From positions 1 to 55,063 of the forward strand of contig NZ_SCMR01000027.1 of the NCBI RefSeq assembly GCF_005502885.1: 55,063 nt of DNA. The letters run 5' to 3'. Below are positions 42,259 through 50,998 of this stretch, in pieces. The stretch's first letter is position 1. Each line of letters starts with the position of its first letter. The notes below the pieces were generated by a model, which was not told the origin of the DNA, made no database searches, and worked only from the letters and a program-made list of their open reading frames with translations. The DNA is from Microbacterium sp. 2FI (lineage in GTDB: Bacteria; Actinomycetota; Actinomycetes; Actinomycetales; Microbacteriaceae). The translations under genes and the position numbers were made by a program.

Positions 42259-43801
42259 CGATGCGGAGCGTCGGCAGGCCGAGCGACACCGCGCGCGGCG
42301 TGCCGGCCTCGGATGCCGGTGCCGGGACCGCACAGGACTCCGCCTGGCTGCGGTCCCACGCGTCGCCGGCACGGGTGCGTCGGATGCGGAGCGGGGCGCC
42401 GTCGACGGAATCGGCGAGCAGATGGAACGGGGCGGCATGCGTCACGACGACCGAGACGACGTCGCCGGGGCGGGGCACAGCGGAGCCTGCGGGCACCTCG
42501 AAGTGCACGAGCCGGTTGTCTTCGGCGCGACCGGTGAGGCGGTGGGTCTCGGCGTCCTTCTTGCCTTCGCCCGTCGAGACGAGCACCTGCAGCTCGCGAC
42601 CGAGCTGCTTCTCGTTCTCTTCGCGCGAGATGCGGTCCTGGAGGGCGGCGAGACGCTCGTACCGTGTCTGAACGATCTCCTTCGGAACCTGATCCGGCAT
42701 GGTCGCCGCAGGCGTCCCCTCGCGGATCGAGTACTGGAACGTGAAGGCGCTCGCGAAGCGCGCCTGCTCGACGACGCGCATCGTCTCTTCGAAGTCCTCT
42801 TCGGTCTCACCGGGGAAACCGACGATGATGTCGGTCGTGATCGCAGCGTTCGGGATGCGCTCGCGAACGCGGTCGAGGATGCCGAGGAACTTCTCGCTGC
42901 GGTAGGACCGGCGCATCGCCTTGAGGATGCGGTCGCTGCCGGACTGCAGGGGCATGTGCAGCTGCGGCATGACAGCCGGAGTCTCGGCCATGGCGTCGAT
43001 GACGTCGTCGGTGAACGCGGCGGGGTGCGGGCTCGTGAAGCGGACGCGCTCGAGACCCTCGATCTCACCGGCGGCGCGCAGGAGCTTGCCGAACGCCTGG
43101 CGATCGCCGAACTCGACGCCGTACGAGTTCACGTTCTGGCCGAGGAGGGTGACCTCGATGGCGCCGTCGTCGACGAGCAGCCGGATCTCGTTGAGGATGT
43201 CACCCGGGCGACGGTCCTTCTCTTTGCCGCGGAGGCTCGGCACGATGCAGAACGTGCAGGTGTTGTTGCAGCCCACCGAGATGGACACCCAACCGGAGTG
43301 GACGCTGTCGCGCTTGGTCGGCAGCGTCGACGGGAAGATCTCGAGCGACTCGAGGATCTCGAGCTCGGCGTCGCCGTTGTGGCGGGCGCGCTCCAGCAGA
43401 CTCGGCAACGAGCCCATGTTGTGGGTGCCGAAGACGACGTCGACCCATGGCGCCTTCTGCTGGACGGCCTCTTTGTCCATCTGAGCGAGGCAGCCGCCGA
43501 CGGCGATCTGCATGCCGTCGTGCTTGTCCTTGCGGGATTTGAGGTGCCCAAGCGTGCCGTAGAGCTTTCCGGCGGCGTTGTCACGCACAGCGCACGTGTT
43601 GATCACGACGACGTCGGCGTCTTCGCCGGCATCCGCCCGCACGTACCCGGCGCTCTCGAGCGAGCCCGACAGGCGTTCGGAGTCGTGGACGTTCATCTGG
43701 CAGCCGAACGTGCGCACTTCGTAGGTGCGCGCCCGGCCGTCGATGCCGAGCGCGGCCGCAGAGGGCGCGATGAGAGTCGGTGAGCTGGATGGGGTGGTCA
43801 T
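42251..43801 (-). CDS. miaB: tRNA-2-methylthio-N6-dimethylallyladenosine synthase
   Basis: The 516-residue radical-SAM enzyme methylthiolates i6A37. The N-terminal domain binds a cluster through cysteines in TFGCQMNVHDSE, INTCAVRDNA and GGCLAQMD. The radical-SAM cluster is in SVGCNNTCTFCIVPSLRGKE, and the C-terminal TRAM domain begins near LVSTGEGKK. The C-terminus extends beyond TRAM by a Ser/Pro/Ala stretch. Start choice: ATG at 43813 overlaps a TAGAAT -10-like box, so I prefer ATG 43801 (MTTPSSSP), which would leave only a few nucleotides of leader. Confidence 0.93.
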   Translation of the reverse strand: MTTPSSSPTLIAPSAAALGIDGRARTYEVRTFGCQMNVHDSERLSGSLESAGYVRADAGEDADVVVINTCAVRDNAAGKLYGTLGHLKSRKDKHDGMQIAVGGCLAQMDKEAVQQKAPWVDVVFGTHNMGSLPSLLERARHNGDAELEILESLEIFPSTLPTKRDSVHSGWVSISVGCNNTCTFCIVPSLRGKEKDRRPGDILNEIRLLVDDGAIEVTLLGQNVNSYGVEFGDRQAFGKLLRAAGEIEGLERVRFTSPHPAAFTDDVIDAMAETPAVMPQLHMPLQSGSDRILKAMRRSYRSEKFLGILDRVRERIPNAAITTDIIVGFPGETEEDFEETMRVVEQARFASAFTFQYSIREGTPAATMPDQVPKEIVQTRYERLAALQDRISREENEKQLGRELQVLVSTGEGKKDAETHRLTGRAEDNRLVHFEVPAGSAVPRPGDVVSVVVTHAAPFHLLADSVDGAPLRIRRTRAGDAWDRSQAESCAVPAPASEAGTPRAVSLGLPTLRIGV

Positions 43802-43811
43802 GATGAGGGCC

Positions 43812-43817
43812 ATTCTA
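43812..43817 (-). promoter_or_regulatory. -10 box of miaB-miaA
   Basis: TAGAAT on the minus strand is 10 nt before the ATG at 43801 and overlaps the alternative ATG at 43813. Confidence 0.4.
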
Positions 43818-43881
43818 CGAGCCGGGGATGGGAGCCCGGCCCGGAGGGGTGTCAGTGACGCTCACGCCCGAAGGCCCGCCC

Positions 43882-44562
43882 TCATCGGAACCGCACCCCG
43901 GTCGAGCTTCCCGACCCCTCGTCGAGCGCCGTGCGCGCCGCGGTCATCGCCAGCGAGCCGCCGTAGCCGCGTCGTGCGAGCTGGCCGGTGAGGCGACGCA
44001 GCGCCGTGTCACGGTCGAGGCTGCTCATCGACCGTGCCTTGCTGCGCGCATACTCGAGCGCCCGTTCGAGGTCGTCGTCGGGCATGGTCGCCAGCGCCGC
44101 GTCGGCGACATCGCGCGGGATGCCGCGCTTCGCGAGTGTCTGGGCGATGACCTGCCGGCCCTGACCCTTGCGATCGACGCCGGCGTGGACGAGCTGCTCG
44201 GCCAGCGCGGCATCGTCGAGGTAGCCGTATGCCTCGAGCGAGGCGAGCACGTGCTCGACTCCGGCGGCGTCCAGCTCGTGCTCGCGCAGCTGCGTGCGCG
44301 CCTCGGCGATCGACATCGAGCGCGTACGCAGCTTCTTCAGCAGCGCCTTCTCGGCGGCCTCGACGTTCGGTGCGTGTTCGTCGCCGTCGTCGTCGTACGT
44401 CGGCCGATCCACACTCCACGTGGGGTGCCACCCCGCCGCGTGCTCATCGCTCGGCGCGTCATATCCCCCATCGACAACCGGCTCGTCACGGCGCGGGCCG
44501 CCGAAGAGCGGGATGACGGGGGCGAGTCCTTCGGACTCACCCCCGTGATCGCTGGTCGACAC
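43882..44562 (-). CDS. recX: regulatory protein RecX
   Basis: The 226-residue protein has an N-terminal acidic, low-complexity extension (about residues 1-75). The RecX three-helix repeats follow: AEKALLKKLRTRSMSIAEARTQL, VEHVLASLEAYGYLDDAALAEQLV, KGQGRQVIAQTLAKRGIPRDVADAAL and ARSMSSLDRDTALRRLTGQLARRGY. RecX binds the RecA filament groove and limits its activity. It starts with GTG at 44562, one base after the recA stop. A 12-bp hairpin lies within codons 7-15. Confidence 0.88.
   Translation of the reverse strand: MSTSDHGGESEGLAPVIPLFGGPRRDEPVVDGGYDAPSDEHAAGWHPTWSVDRPTYDDDGDEHAPNVEAAEKALLKKLRTRSMSIAEARTQLREHELDAAGVEHVLASLEAYGYLDDAALAEQLVHAGVDRKGQGRQVIAQTLAKRGIPRDVADAALATMPDDDLERALEYARSKARSMSSLDRDTALRRLTGQLARRGYGGSLAMTAARTALDEGSGSSTGVRFR
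44518..44544 (-). promoter_or_regulatory. hairpin inside the first codons of recX
   Basis: On the minus strand GGGGGTGAGTCC, loop GAA and GGACTCGCCCCC form a 12-bp stem with one G-U pair, starting 18 nt after the recX GTG. It would sit under an initiating or early elongating ribosome and could lower RecX relative to RecA. In E. coli a terminator between recA and recX does this. The role here is inference. Confidence 0.5.
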
Positions 44563-44563
44563 G

Positions 44564-45616
44564 TCAGGCCGGGCGTCGGGCGGCCAACTCGTCCGCGGCG
44601 GACTCGCCGACCGCCTTCGGCTGACCGATGCCCAGCTTCGCCTTGATCTTCGACTCGATCTCGGCCGCGACGTCCTCGTTCTTGATGAGGAAGTTGCGGG
44701 CATTCTCCTTGCCCTGTCCGAGCTGCTCGCCGTCGTACGTGTACCAGGCCCCCGACTTCTTGACGATGGCGTGCTCGACGCCGAAGTCGATGAGGCTGCC
44801 CTCGCGGGAGATGCCGACGCCGTAGAGGATGTCGAACTCGGCCTGCTTGAACGGCGGTGCCATCTTGTTCTTGACGACCTTGACGCGGGTGCGGTTTCCG
44901 ACCGCGTCGGTGCCGTCCTTCAGCGTCTCGATGCGACGGATGTCGAGGCGTACCGACGCGTAGAACTTCAGCGCCTTTCCGCCGGCCGTGGTCTCGGGCG
45001 AGCCGAAGAACACGCCGATCTTCTCGCGGAGCTGGTTGATGAAGATCATCGTGGTGTTCGTCTGGTTGAGACCACCGGTCAGCTTGCGGAGAGCTTGCGA
45101 CATGAGACGCGCCTGCAGACCGACGTGCGTGTCGCCCATCTCGCCCTCGATCTCTGCCTTGGGGACGAGCGCTGCGACCGAGTCGATGACGACGAGGTCG
45201 ATCGCGCCGGAACGGATCAGCATGTCGGCGATCTCGAGAGCCTGCTCACCGGTATCGGGCTGCGACACGAGAAGGGCATCGATGTCGACACCGAGCTTGT
45301 GTGCGTAGTCGGGGTCGAGGGCGTGCTCGGCGTCGATGAACGCAGCGATCCCGCCCTGCTTCTGGACGTTGGCGATCGCGTGGAGGGTCAGCGTCGTCTT
45401 ACCCGACGACTCGGGACCGTAGATCTCGATGATGCGGCCGCGGGGAAGTCCGCCGACGCCGAGGGCGACGTCGAGGGCGATCGAGCCGGTGGGGATGACC
45501 TCGACCGGAGCGCGCTCATCGGAGCCGAGTCGCATGACCGAGCCCTTTCCGAACTGCCGGTCGATCTGGGCGAGGGCCGATTCGAGGGCCTTCTCGCGGT
45601 TCTCAGCTGAGGGCAT
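44564..45616 (-). CDS. recA: recombinase RecA
   Basis: The 350-residue protein drives homologous recombination and triggers LexA self-cleavage. Walker A is GPESSGKTTLTL, Walker B lies in IDLVVIDSVAALVP, and loop L2 is in FFGSPETTAGGKALKFYASVRLD. NQLREKIGV and RIIEIYGPE are conserved. The C-terminal tail is short. A good AAGGAG precedes the ATG. A near-perfect LexA box is about 200 bp upstream. Confidence 0.98.
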   Translation of the reverse strand: MPSAENREKALESALAQIDRQFGKGSVMRLGSDERAPVEVIPTGSIALDVALGVGGLPRGRIIEIYGPESSGKTTLTLHAIANVQKQGGIAAFIDAEHALDPDYAHKLGVDIDALLVSQPDTGEQALEIADMLIRSGAIDLVVIDSVAALVPKAEIEGEMGDTHVGLQARLMSQALRKLTGGLNQTNTTMIFINQLREKIGVFFGSPETTAGGKALKFYASVRLDIRRIETLKDGTDAVGNRTRVKVVKNKMAPPFKQAEFDILYGVGISREGSLIDFGVEHAIVKKSGAWYTYDGEQLGQGKENARNFLIKNEDVAAEIESKIKAKLGIGQPKAVGESAADELAARRPA

Positions 45617-45800
45617 GTCGTGCTCCTTATACTCGCGTTCCGTCGCCTGTAGGCTGTCGCGCTCCGCCCCGGATGGGCGGGATGCTGCGACAAGGCGTGG
45701 GGTGTCGTTCGACGCTGCTCACGTTAGGGAGGGGCTCCGACATCGGTCTTCGCTCCTCCGTGACTGTGGACAGATGCGTCCTCGACACCCGCTGTGCAGG

Positions 45801-45830
45801 AGCCTACGCGGCATTCGAACGTCTATTCGA
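45801..45830 (-). promoter_or_regulatory. LexA box and putative promoter of recA
   Basis: On the minus strand TCGAATAGACGTTCGA (45815-45830) matches the actinobacterial SOS box TCGAAC-4-GTTCGA with one mismatch. TAGGCT (45801-45806) downstream of it could be the -10, which would put the box over the -35 region and give a leader of about 180 nt. Confidence 0.7.
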
Positions 45831-45910
45831 TGACACGCCGCGAAGCGGCTCCTGCTGGTTCCTGAGTAGGCGAGGAACGAGCCGTATCGAAGGACGATGA
45901 CACGCCGCGA
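45828..45910. repeat. hairpin bracketed by a 16-bp direct repeat upstream of recA
   Basis: CGATGACACGCCGCGA occurs exactly at 45828-45843 and 45895-45910. Between them CGGCTC, then GTTCCT-9-AGGAAC, then GAGCCG forms a nested hairpin. The inner segment, with TCCTTCGATACGGCTCG on the minus strand, resembles short intergenic repeats I associate with Microbacteriaceae. The first direct repeat abuts the recA LexA box. The gap 45617-45929 holds nothing else I can name beyond the recA leader and promoter. Confidence 0.55.
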
Positions 45911-45929
45911 GGTGCGCTACCCAGTCGCG

Positions 45930-46154
45930 TCAGTGACGCCGCGGTTCCAGCCGGCCTGCGCCATAGCGGCGCTGAAGCGGCACGTCGGTCTCCTCGCACA
46001 GCGCGACCCACACATCGCGAGGCGCCTCCCCCGAAGAGAGTGCTTCGGCGGCCGTCCTGCCGCCGAACTGCGGGAGTGCGAGATCCGCGATCAGCGACGA
46101 CCCGCGCGCGCCGAACTCATCGGCGACGGCGCGCTCGAACTCACTGCGACGCAC
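45930..46154 (-). CDS. DUF3046 family protein
   Basis: The 74-residue protein starts MRRSEFERAVADEFGARGSSLIADLAL and continues with GGRTAAEALSSGEAPRDVWVALCEETDVP, the whole DUF3046 pattern. The family is actinobacterial, sits between clgR and recA in many genomes, and has no known function. Its GTG start is 7 bp after the clgR stop. Confidence 0.85.
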   Translation of the reverse strand: MRRSEFERAVADEFGARGSSLIADLALPQFGGRTAAEALSSGEAPRDVWVALCEETDVPLQRRYGAGRLEPRRH

Positions 46155-46161
46155 GTGCCGG

Positions 46162-46470
46162 TCAGCGCAGCGACAGTTCGGCGTCGACCGAGGCGACGAG
46201 GTCGTCGGGAACGACGTCGGGGAACGTCTGCAGGCCTTCGAGCACCGAGATGCGGTCGCCGACCTCGCGCATGATGATCGAGATGGGAACGTCGAGGGCC
46301 TCGGCGACCGAGGCGAGGATCTCGCTCGATGCTTCTTTCTGGCCCCGCTCGACCTCGCTCAGGTACCCGAGCGCGACACTCGCGCGACCGGCGACCTGAC
46401 GGAGGGTGCGGCCCTTCTGCTGGCGGAAGTCACGAAGCACTTCGCCGATCTCTTGACGTACCAGGATCAT
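46162..46470 (-). CDS. clgR: XRE-family transcriptional regulator ClgR
   Basis: The 102-residue protein starts MILVRQEIGEVLRDFRQQKGRTLRQVAGRASVALGYLSEVERGQKEASSEILASVAEAL, a full Cro/C1-type helix-turn-helix nearly identical in pattern to ClgR. ClgR activates clp protease and some DNA-repair genes in actinobacteria and is itself a Clp substrate. A GGAGG sequence lies before the ATG. The 158-bp gap upstream contains the inverted repeat TGTCC-GGGT-GGACA (46504-46517). Confidence 0.9.
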   Translation of the reverse strand: MILVRQEIGEVLRDFRQQKGRTLRQVAGRASVALGYLSEVERGQKEASSEILASVAEALDVPISIIMREVGDRISVLEGLQTFPDVVPDDLVASVDAELSLR

Positions 46471-46628
46471 GATGGGCCCCCTCCTCACGTATGATTCCGC
46501 CGCTGTCCGGGTGGACAACAGTACAGCACCGGATGATGCCAATCTAATCCCGTCGACTGGGATATGGGTGGGAATCGCTGAATGTAACCGAGACGAAACA
46601 CGCTCTGTTCCCGATCTCGCGCGGACAT

Positions 46629-47096
46629 TCAACCGAGCCGATCGCGGCAGAGCCGGAGGGCGACGGCCACGCTCTCGGCACGGATCTCGGCGCGCGATCC
46701 GGTGAGTGCGATGGCTGCGACTTCCGTGGACTCCGGCGTCGCAATAGCGATGAACACCGTGCCGACGGCCTGTCCGTCCTGCGGGTCGGGCCCGGCAACG
46801 CCCGTGGTGGCCACGCCGACGTCGGCGCCGAGCACGCCGCGCACACCCTCGGCCATCTGGCGTGCGACGGCCGCGTCGACCGCTCCGACGGCGGCCAGGA
46901 GGGCGGCGTCCACGCCCAGCACGCTCCGCTTGAGATCCGTCGCGTAGGCGACGATTCCTCCGCGCACGTGCGCGGAGGCGCCGGGTACATCGACGAGGGC
47001 GGCGACCAGCAGACCGCCGGTCAGCGACTCGGCCGTCCCGATCGTCCAGCCGCGCCGATCGAGCGCTGCGAGCACGCCGGCGGCGGCATCCGTCAC
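46629..47096 (-). CDS. cinA: CinA C-terminal domain nicotinamide-nucleotide amidohydrolase
   Basis: The 155-residue protein is only the CinA amidohydrolase domain, as usual in this group: GWTIGTAESLTGGLLVAALVDVPGASAHVRGGIVAYATDLKRSVLGV, then VGVATTGVAGPDPQDGQAVGTVFIAI. It would convert NMN to nicotinic acid mononucleotide. The serine of AESLTGG is the expected nucleophile. The GTG start overlaps the pgsA stop as GTGA. Confidence 0.9.
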   Translation of the reverse strand: MTDAAAGVLAALDRRGWTIGTAESLTGGLLVAALVDVPGASAHVRGGIVAYATDLKRSVLGVDAALLAAVGAVDAAVARQMAEGVRGVLGADVGVATTGVAGPDPQDGQAVGTVFIAIATPESTEVAAIALTGSRAEIRAESVAVALRLCRDRLG

Positions 47097-47662
47097 GCCT
47101 TCGCGCCCTTCCGGCGGCCACGCGTCTCGCTCACGATGTAGTCGATCCCGCTCGCGATCGTGAGGATCACGGCGATCGTCATCGTGACACCGTTGACCCA
47201 CCAGATCCACTCGCCGACGAGCGTCCACAGCGGCAGCAGCGCGAGCGACAGGGCGAGGGCCTGCGCGACCGTCTTGAGCTTGCCCATCCACGCCGCCGCG
47301 AGCACGTGGTCGCTCACCACGGCGAAGCGATAGATCGTGATTCCGATCTCGCGGATGAGCACGACGATCGTGATCCACCAGTCGAGCTCCCCCAGAATCG
47401 ACAGCCCGATGAACGCGAAGCCGGTGAGCACCTTGTCGGCGATCGGATCGAGGAGCTTGCCGAGATCCGTGACGATGTCGTGCTTGCGGGCCAGATAGCC
47501 GTCGATGCCGTCGGTCGCGATCGCGACGATGAACAGCGCCGCGGCCCACCAGCGCAGTGCCCCGTCGGCGCCGCCGTCGGCGAGCAGCATCCACAGGAAG
47601 ACCGGCGCGCAGAAGATGCGGACGATCGTGATCGCGTTCGGAAGCTGCCTCGGGATCGCCAT
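47093..47662 (-). CDS. pgsA: CDP-diacylglycerol-glycerol-3-phosphate 3-phosphatidyltransferase
   Basis: The 189-residue membrane enzyme makes phosphatidylglycerophosphate. The CDP-alcohol phosphotransferase motif is seen in TDGIDGYLARKHDIVTDLGKLLDPIADKV (D-G-x2-A-R-x8-G-x3-D-x3-D). About five hydrophobic segments surround it. Start ATG 47662 lies 6 nt after a TAGGCT box, so it may head pgsA-cinA. Confidence 0.93.
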   Translation of the reverse strand: MAIPRQLPNAITIVRIFCAPVFLWMLLADGGADGALRWWAAALFIVAIATDGIDGYLARKHDIVTDLGKLLDPIADKVLTGFAFIGLSILGELDWWITIVVLIREIGITIYRFAVVSDHVLAAAWMGKLKTVAQALALSLALLPLWTLVGEWIWWVNGVTMTIAVILTIASGIDYIVSETRGRRKGAKA

Positions 47663-47668
47663 GCGCCG

Positions 47669-47674
47669 AGCCTA
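47669..47674 (-). promoter_or_regulatory. -10 box of pgsA (leaderless promoter)
   Basis: TAGGCT on the minus strand lies 6 nt before the pgsA ATG. Confidence 0.5.
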
Positions 47675-47697
47675 TCGGGGGCGGTCGTCAGCGGCGA

Positions 47698-50367
47698 TCA
47701 GTCGCGGCCGGTGAGGCCCCATGCGTCTTCGTCGCCTTCGGCCTCGACGACGGGGTAGCCGTGGAACTGGGCGTCGACGGCATCGGCTCCATAGGGATCG
47801 GATGCCGCTCCCCCGCCCTCGCCGGGCACGTCGTCGCCGCGCAGCCGAGCCAGGATCGCCGGGAGCTGCTCGACGGTCACGAGCACGTCACGCGCCTTGG
47901 AGCCCTCGGATGGGCCGACGATCTCGCGGGATTCGAGCAGGTCCATGAGGCGACCGGCCTTGGCGAAGCCGACACGGAGCTTCCGCTGCAGCATCGAGGT
48001 CGATCCGAACTGGGTCGACACGACGAGCTCGGTCGCCGCCAGCAGCAGCTCGAGGTCGTCTCCGATGTCGGCATCGATCTCCTTCTTCTCGGCTGCCACC
48101 GCGACCTCGCGGTACTCGGGGCGCGCCTGGGCCGTGACGTGCTGCACGACCTTCTCGATCTCCTGCTCGCTCACCCATGCGCCCTGAACGCGGATCGCCT
48201 TCGAGGCCCCCATCGGCAGGAACAGACCGTCGCCCTGGCCGATGAGCCGGTCGGCGCCGGGCTGGTCGAGGATGACGCGGGAGTCGGTGACACTCGTCAC
48301 GGCGAAGGCCAATCGCGAGGGCACGTTGGCCTTGATGAGCCCCGTGACGACATCGACGCTCGGTCGCTGTGTCGCGAGGACCAGATGGATGCCGCTCGCT
48401 CGCGCCAGCTGGGTGATGCGCACGATCGAGTCCTCGACGTCGCGCGGTGCCACCATCATCAGGTCGGCGAGCTCGTCGACGACCACGAGCAGGTACGGAT
48501 ACGGCTTGAGCACGCGCTCGCTGCCGACGGGGAGCTTCACTTCGCCCGCGACCACCGCGCGGTTGAAGTCGTCGATGTGGCGGAAGCCGAAGGACGCGAG
48601 GTCGTCGTACCTCATGTCCATCTCCTTCACGACCCACTGCAGCGCCTCGGCGGCCTTCTTGGGGTTCGTGATGATGGGCGTGATGAGGTGCGGAACACCC
48701 GCGTACGACGTGAGCTCGACGCGCTTGGGGTCGATGAGCACCATGCGCACGTCGGCGGGCTTCGCCCGCATGAGGAGGCTCGTGATCATCGAGTTCACGA
48801 AGCTCGACTTGCCCGAGCCGGTGGAACCGGCCACGAGCAGGTGGGGCATCTTCGCGAGGTTGGCGACGACGTAGCCGCCGCCGACGTCCTTCCCGACGCC
48901 GATCGTCATCGGGTGCGTCGACTGCGCGGCGTTCTGCGAGCGCAGCACATCGCCGAGCGTGACGATCTCACGGTCGGCGTTGGGGATCTCGACGCCGATG
49001 GCACTCTTGCCCGGGATGGGGGCGAGGATTCGCACCTCGTTCGAGGCGACCGCGTACGCGAAGTTGTTCTGGAGCGCCGTGATGCGCTCGACCTTGACGC
49101 CGTGGCCGACCTCGATCTCGTACTGGGTCACTGTCGGACCCCGTGAGAAGCCGGTGACCTTCGCGTCGACGCCGAACTGCTGCAGCACGCTCGTGATCGC
49201 CCGGACCGTGTCGTCGTTGGCTTGCGAGCGCGCGACGTGGGGCGACCCGGCGGCGAGCGCGTTCACCGACGGTAGTCGATAGGTCGCCGACGGCGGGTGG
49301 GCGGCAGCATCCGCGCCGATCCCATCGATGCCGGGGAGCACGCCGTCGTCGAGCGGATCGACGTCACTGTCGTCGCGCAGCGACGTCGTCGCCCGCTTGC
49401 CGGGCTTGGTCGCCCCCGTCAACGCCGCGTGGTCGATGATCTCTGTGAGCGCGTCCGGGCCGGCCGGCGGCGGAACCGCAGGCGCCAGCGCCTGATCGAA
49501 GCCGCCCTGCGTCGAACTCGGGGAGAGCAGGGTCGTGAGGTCCTGCGAGCCGAGCCCGTCTTCGGGATCCTTCTCGCGCCCGGTCTTGTTGCGGCGCCAC
49601 CACGGCAGCGACGTGTCGTCGGATGCCGCGGCCGCGGCATCCGCCTCCGCCTTCTCGGCGCGCGGCTCGGCGTCGAACATCCACGCGTAGAGCTGGCCGA
49701 GGCGGCGCCCGATGCGGTTGGGCGGCGTCTTCGTGATGATCAGGATGCTGAGCGCTGCGAACAGCGACAGGACGATGTAGGCCCCGACGTCGGTGAGCAG
49801 CAGTGCGAGCGGCTCGCCGACCATCCATCCGAAGAGCCCTCCTGCCGCACTGAGTGCGGGCAGCCCCTCATTGGGTTGCGGCCGGCCGCCGGCGACGTGA
49901 CAGAAACCCGCGATCGTGAGCACGAGGAGGCCGAATCCGACGCCGATGCGGCCGTTGTCGTGCACGGACGACGGATGCCGGAACATCCATCCCGCCAGCA
50001 GCAGGAGCAGGACAGGCAGGATGAAGGCCTCGCGGCCGAGGAGGAAGCCCACGGTGTACGCGCTGATGAGCCCCGCTGCCTCGGTGCCGATGAAGAACCA
50101 CTCCACGGTTGCGCCGGCGATCGCGAGCAGCACGAGCAGGAACGGAAACCCGTCGCGACGCTGATCCTTCTCGAGTGTCTCGGGTCCGAAGGCGCGGAAC
50201 AGTCCGCCGGTCGCGTGCGCGAGACCGAGCCAGGCCCGCACGACCACGGGCGGCTTGTCGGAGTCGCCGACGTAGCGTTTCGGTGCCGGTGCGGGCTTCT
50301 TGGCGCGTGCGGATGGCGCGCTCGAAGGCGTGCGTGCGCCCTTGGTCGGACTGGTGCTCCTGGCCAT
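47698..50367 (-). CDS. ftsK: DNA translocase FtsK
   Basis: The 889-residue septal DNA pump has a basic Ser/Thr/Pro-rich N-terminus, four membrane helices (about residues 75-245) and a linker with acidic, Pro-rich stretches (about 250-420). The alpha and beta motor domains follow, with Walker A HLLVAGSTGSGKSSFVN, Walker B YLLVVVDELADLMM and ATQRPSVDVVTGLIKANVPSRLAF. The C-terminal gamma winged helix (VVSTQFGSTSMLQRKLRVGFAKAGRLMDLLE) recognises KOPS-type guide sequences. Start ATG 50367 is 6 nt after TACCGT. Confidence 0.95.
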   Translation of the reverse strand: MARSTSPTKGARTPSSAPSARAKKPAPAPKRYVGDSDKPPVVVRAWLGLAHATGGLFRAFGPETLEKDQRRDGFPFLLVLLAIAGATVEWFFIGTEAAGLISAYTVGFLLGREAFILPVLLLLLAGWMFRHPSSVHDNGRIGVGFGLLVLTIAGFCHVAGGRPQPNEGLPALSAAGGLFGWMVGEPLALLLTDVGAYIVLSLFAALSILIITKTPPNRIGRRLGQLYAWMFDAEPRAEKAEADAAAAASDDTSLPWWRRNKTGREKDPEDGLGSQDLTTLLSPSSTQGGFDQALAPAVPPPAGPDALTEIIDHAALTGATKPGKRATTSLRDDSDVDPLDDGVLPGIDGIGADAAAHPPSATYRLPSVNALAAGSPHVARSQANDDTVRAITSVLQQFGVDAKVTGFSRGPTVTQYEIEVGHGVKVERITALQNNFAYAVASNEVRILAPIPGKSAIGVEIPNADREIVTLGDVLRSQNAAQSTHPMTIGVGKDVGGGYVVANLAKMPHLLVAGSTGSGKSSFVNSMITSLLMRAKPADVRMVLIDPKRVELTSYAGVPHLITPIITNPKKAAEALQWVVKEMDMRYDDLASFGFRHIDDFNRAVVAGEVKLPVGSERVLKPYPYLLVVVDELADLMMVAPRDVEDSIVRITQLARASGIHLVLATQRPSVDVVTGLIKANVPSRLAFAVTSVTDSRVILDQPGADRLIGQGDGLFLPMGASKAIRVQGAWVSEQEIEKVVQHVTAQARPEYREVAVAAEKKEIDADIGDDLELLLAATELVVSTQFGSTSMLQRKLRVGFAKAGRLMDLLESREIVGPSEGSKARDVLVTVEQLPAILARLRGDDVPGEGGGAASDPYGADAVDAQFHGYPVVEAEGDEDAWGLTGRD

Positions 50368-50373
50368 TCCCCC

Positions 50374-50379
50374 ACGGTA
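50374..50379 (-). promoter_or_regulatory. -10 box of ftsK (leaderless promoter)
   Basis: TACCGT on the minus strand lies 6 nt before the ftsK ATG. Confidence 0.45.
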
Positions 50380-50450
50380 GGCGCGACCGGCGACATTTCC
50401 CCGGAACCACGCGGCGCTTCGGCAGCGCCGATGATGCGGGATTCCGCGCG

Positions 50451-50945
50451 TCAGCGCAGGCGCTTGACCATGGTGTCGCGGCCCATGCCGCTCTGCGTCA
50501 CGGCGAATCCCTCGCTGCGGTAGAGCGTCGTCGCGAAGTTCCCCCGCTCGACGCTCAGACTCAGCCGGCCGTAGCCCTCGGTGCGAGCCTGGTCGCACAG
50601 GCGGTGCAGCAGCGCCCGCCCGACCCCGTGCGCGCGCCAGATCGGACGCACGCCGATGATGAGCTCGGGCACGCCGGTGCCGACGTAGCCGAATCCGGGG
50701 TCGCTGCGCGGCAGCATCCGATACCAGGCGGCTCCGATCGGCTCGCCGTTGTCGTCCTCCGCGACGAAGCCGGCGTCACCGGGACGCTTCCATCCCGCGA
50801 CGTACCTGCTGTGCTCCGACCCTGTGATCACCTGGTGCTTCGGCAGCGCACCGCCCTGCCGCCAATTGACGGCCTCGACGACCATGTCGCCGAGGAACGC
50901 GCCGTCCGCCTGGGTGGCGGCGCGAAGGCGGAAGGATGCGGGCAT
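50451..50945 (-). CDS. GNAT family N-acetyltransferase
   Basis: The 164-residue protein starts MPASFRLRAATQADGAFLGDMVVEAVNWRQGG. It has the beta4 strand and acetyl-CoA loop in PELIIGVRPIWRAHGVGRALLHRLCDQARTEG, followed by LSLSVERGNFATTLYRSEGF. The substrate is unknown. It lies between ftsK and the RNase J gene on the same strand. Start ATG 50945 is 6 nt after a TACACT box. Confidence 0.85.
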   Translation of the reverse strand: MPASFRLRAATQADGAFLGDMVVEAVNWRQGGALPKHQVITGSEHSRYVAGWKRPGDAGFVAEDDNGEPIGAAWYRMLPRSDPGFGYVGTGVPELIIGVRPIWRAHGVGRALLHRLCDQARTEGYGRLSLSVERGNFATTLYRSEGFAVTQSGMGRDTMVKRLR

Positions 50946-50951
50946 GTGCCG

Positions 50952-50957
50952 AGTGTA
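50952..50957 (-). promoter_or_regulatory. -10 box of the acetyltransferase gene
   Basis: TACACT on the minus strand lies 6 nt before the ATG at 50945. Confidence 0.45.
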
Positions 50958-50998
50958 GGGCTGCCGTGTTTCAGGCCCGTATCCGGGCCGGAAATCGA

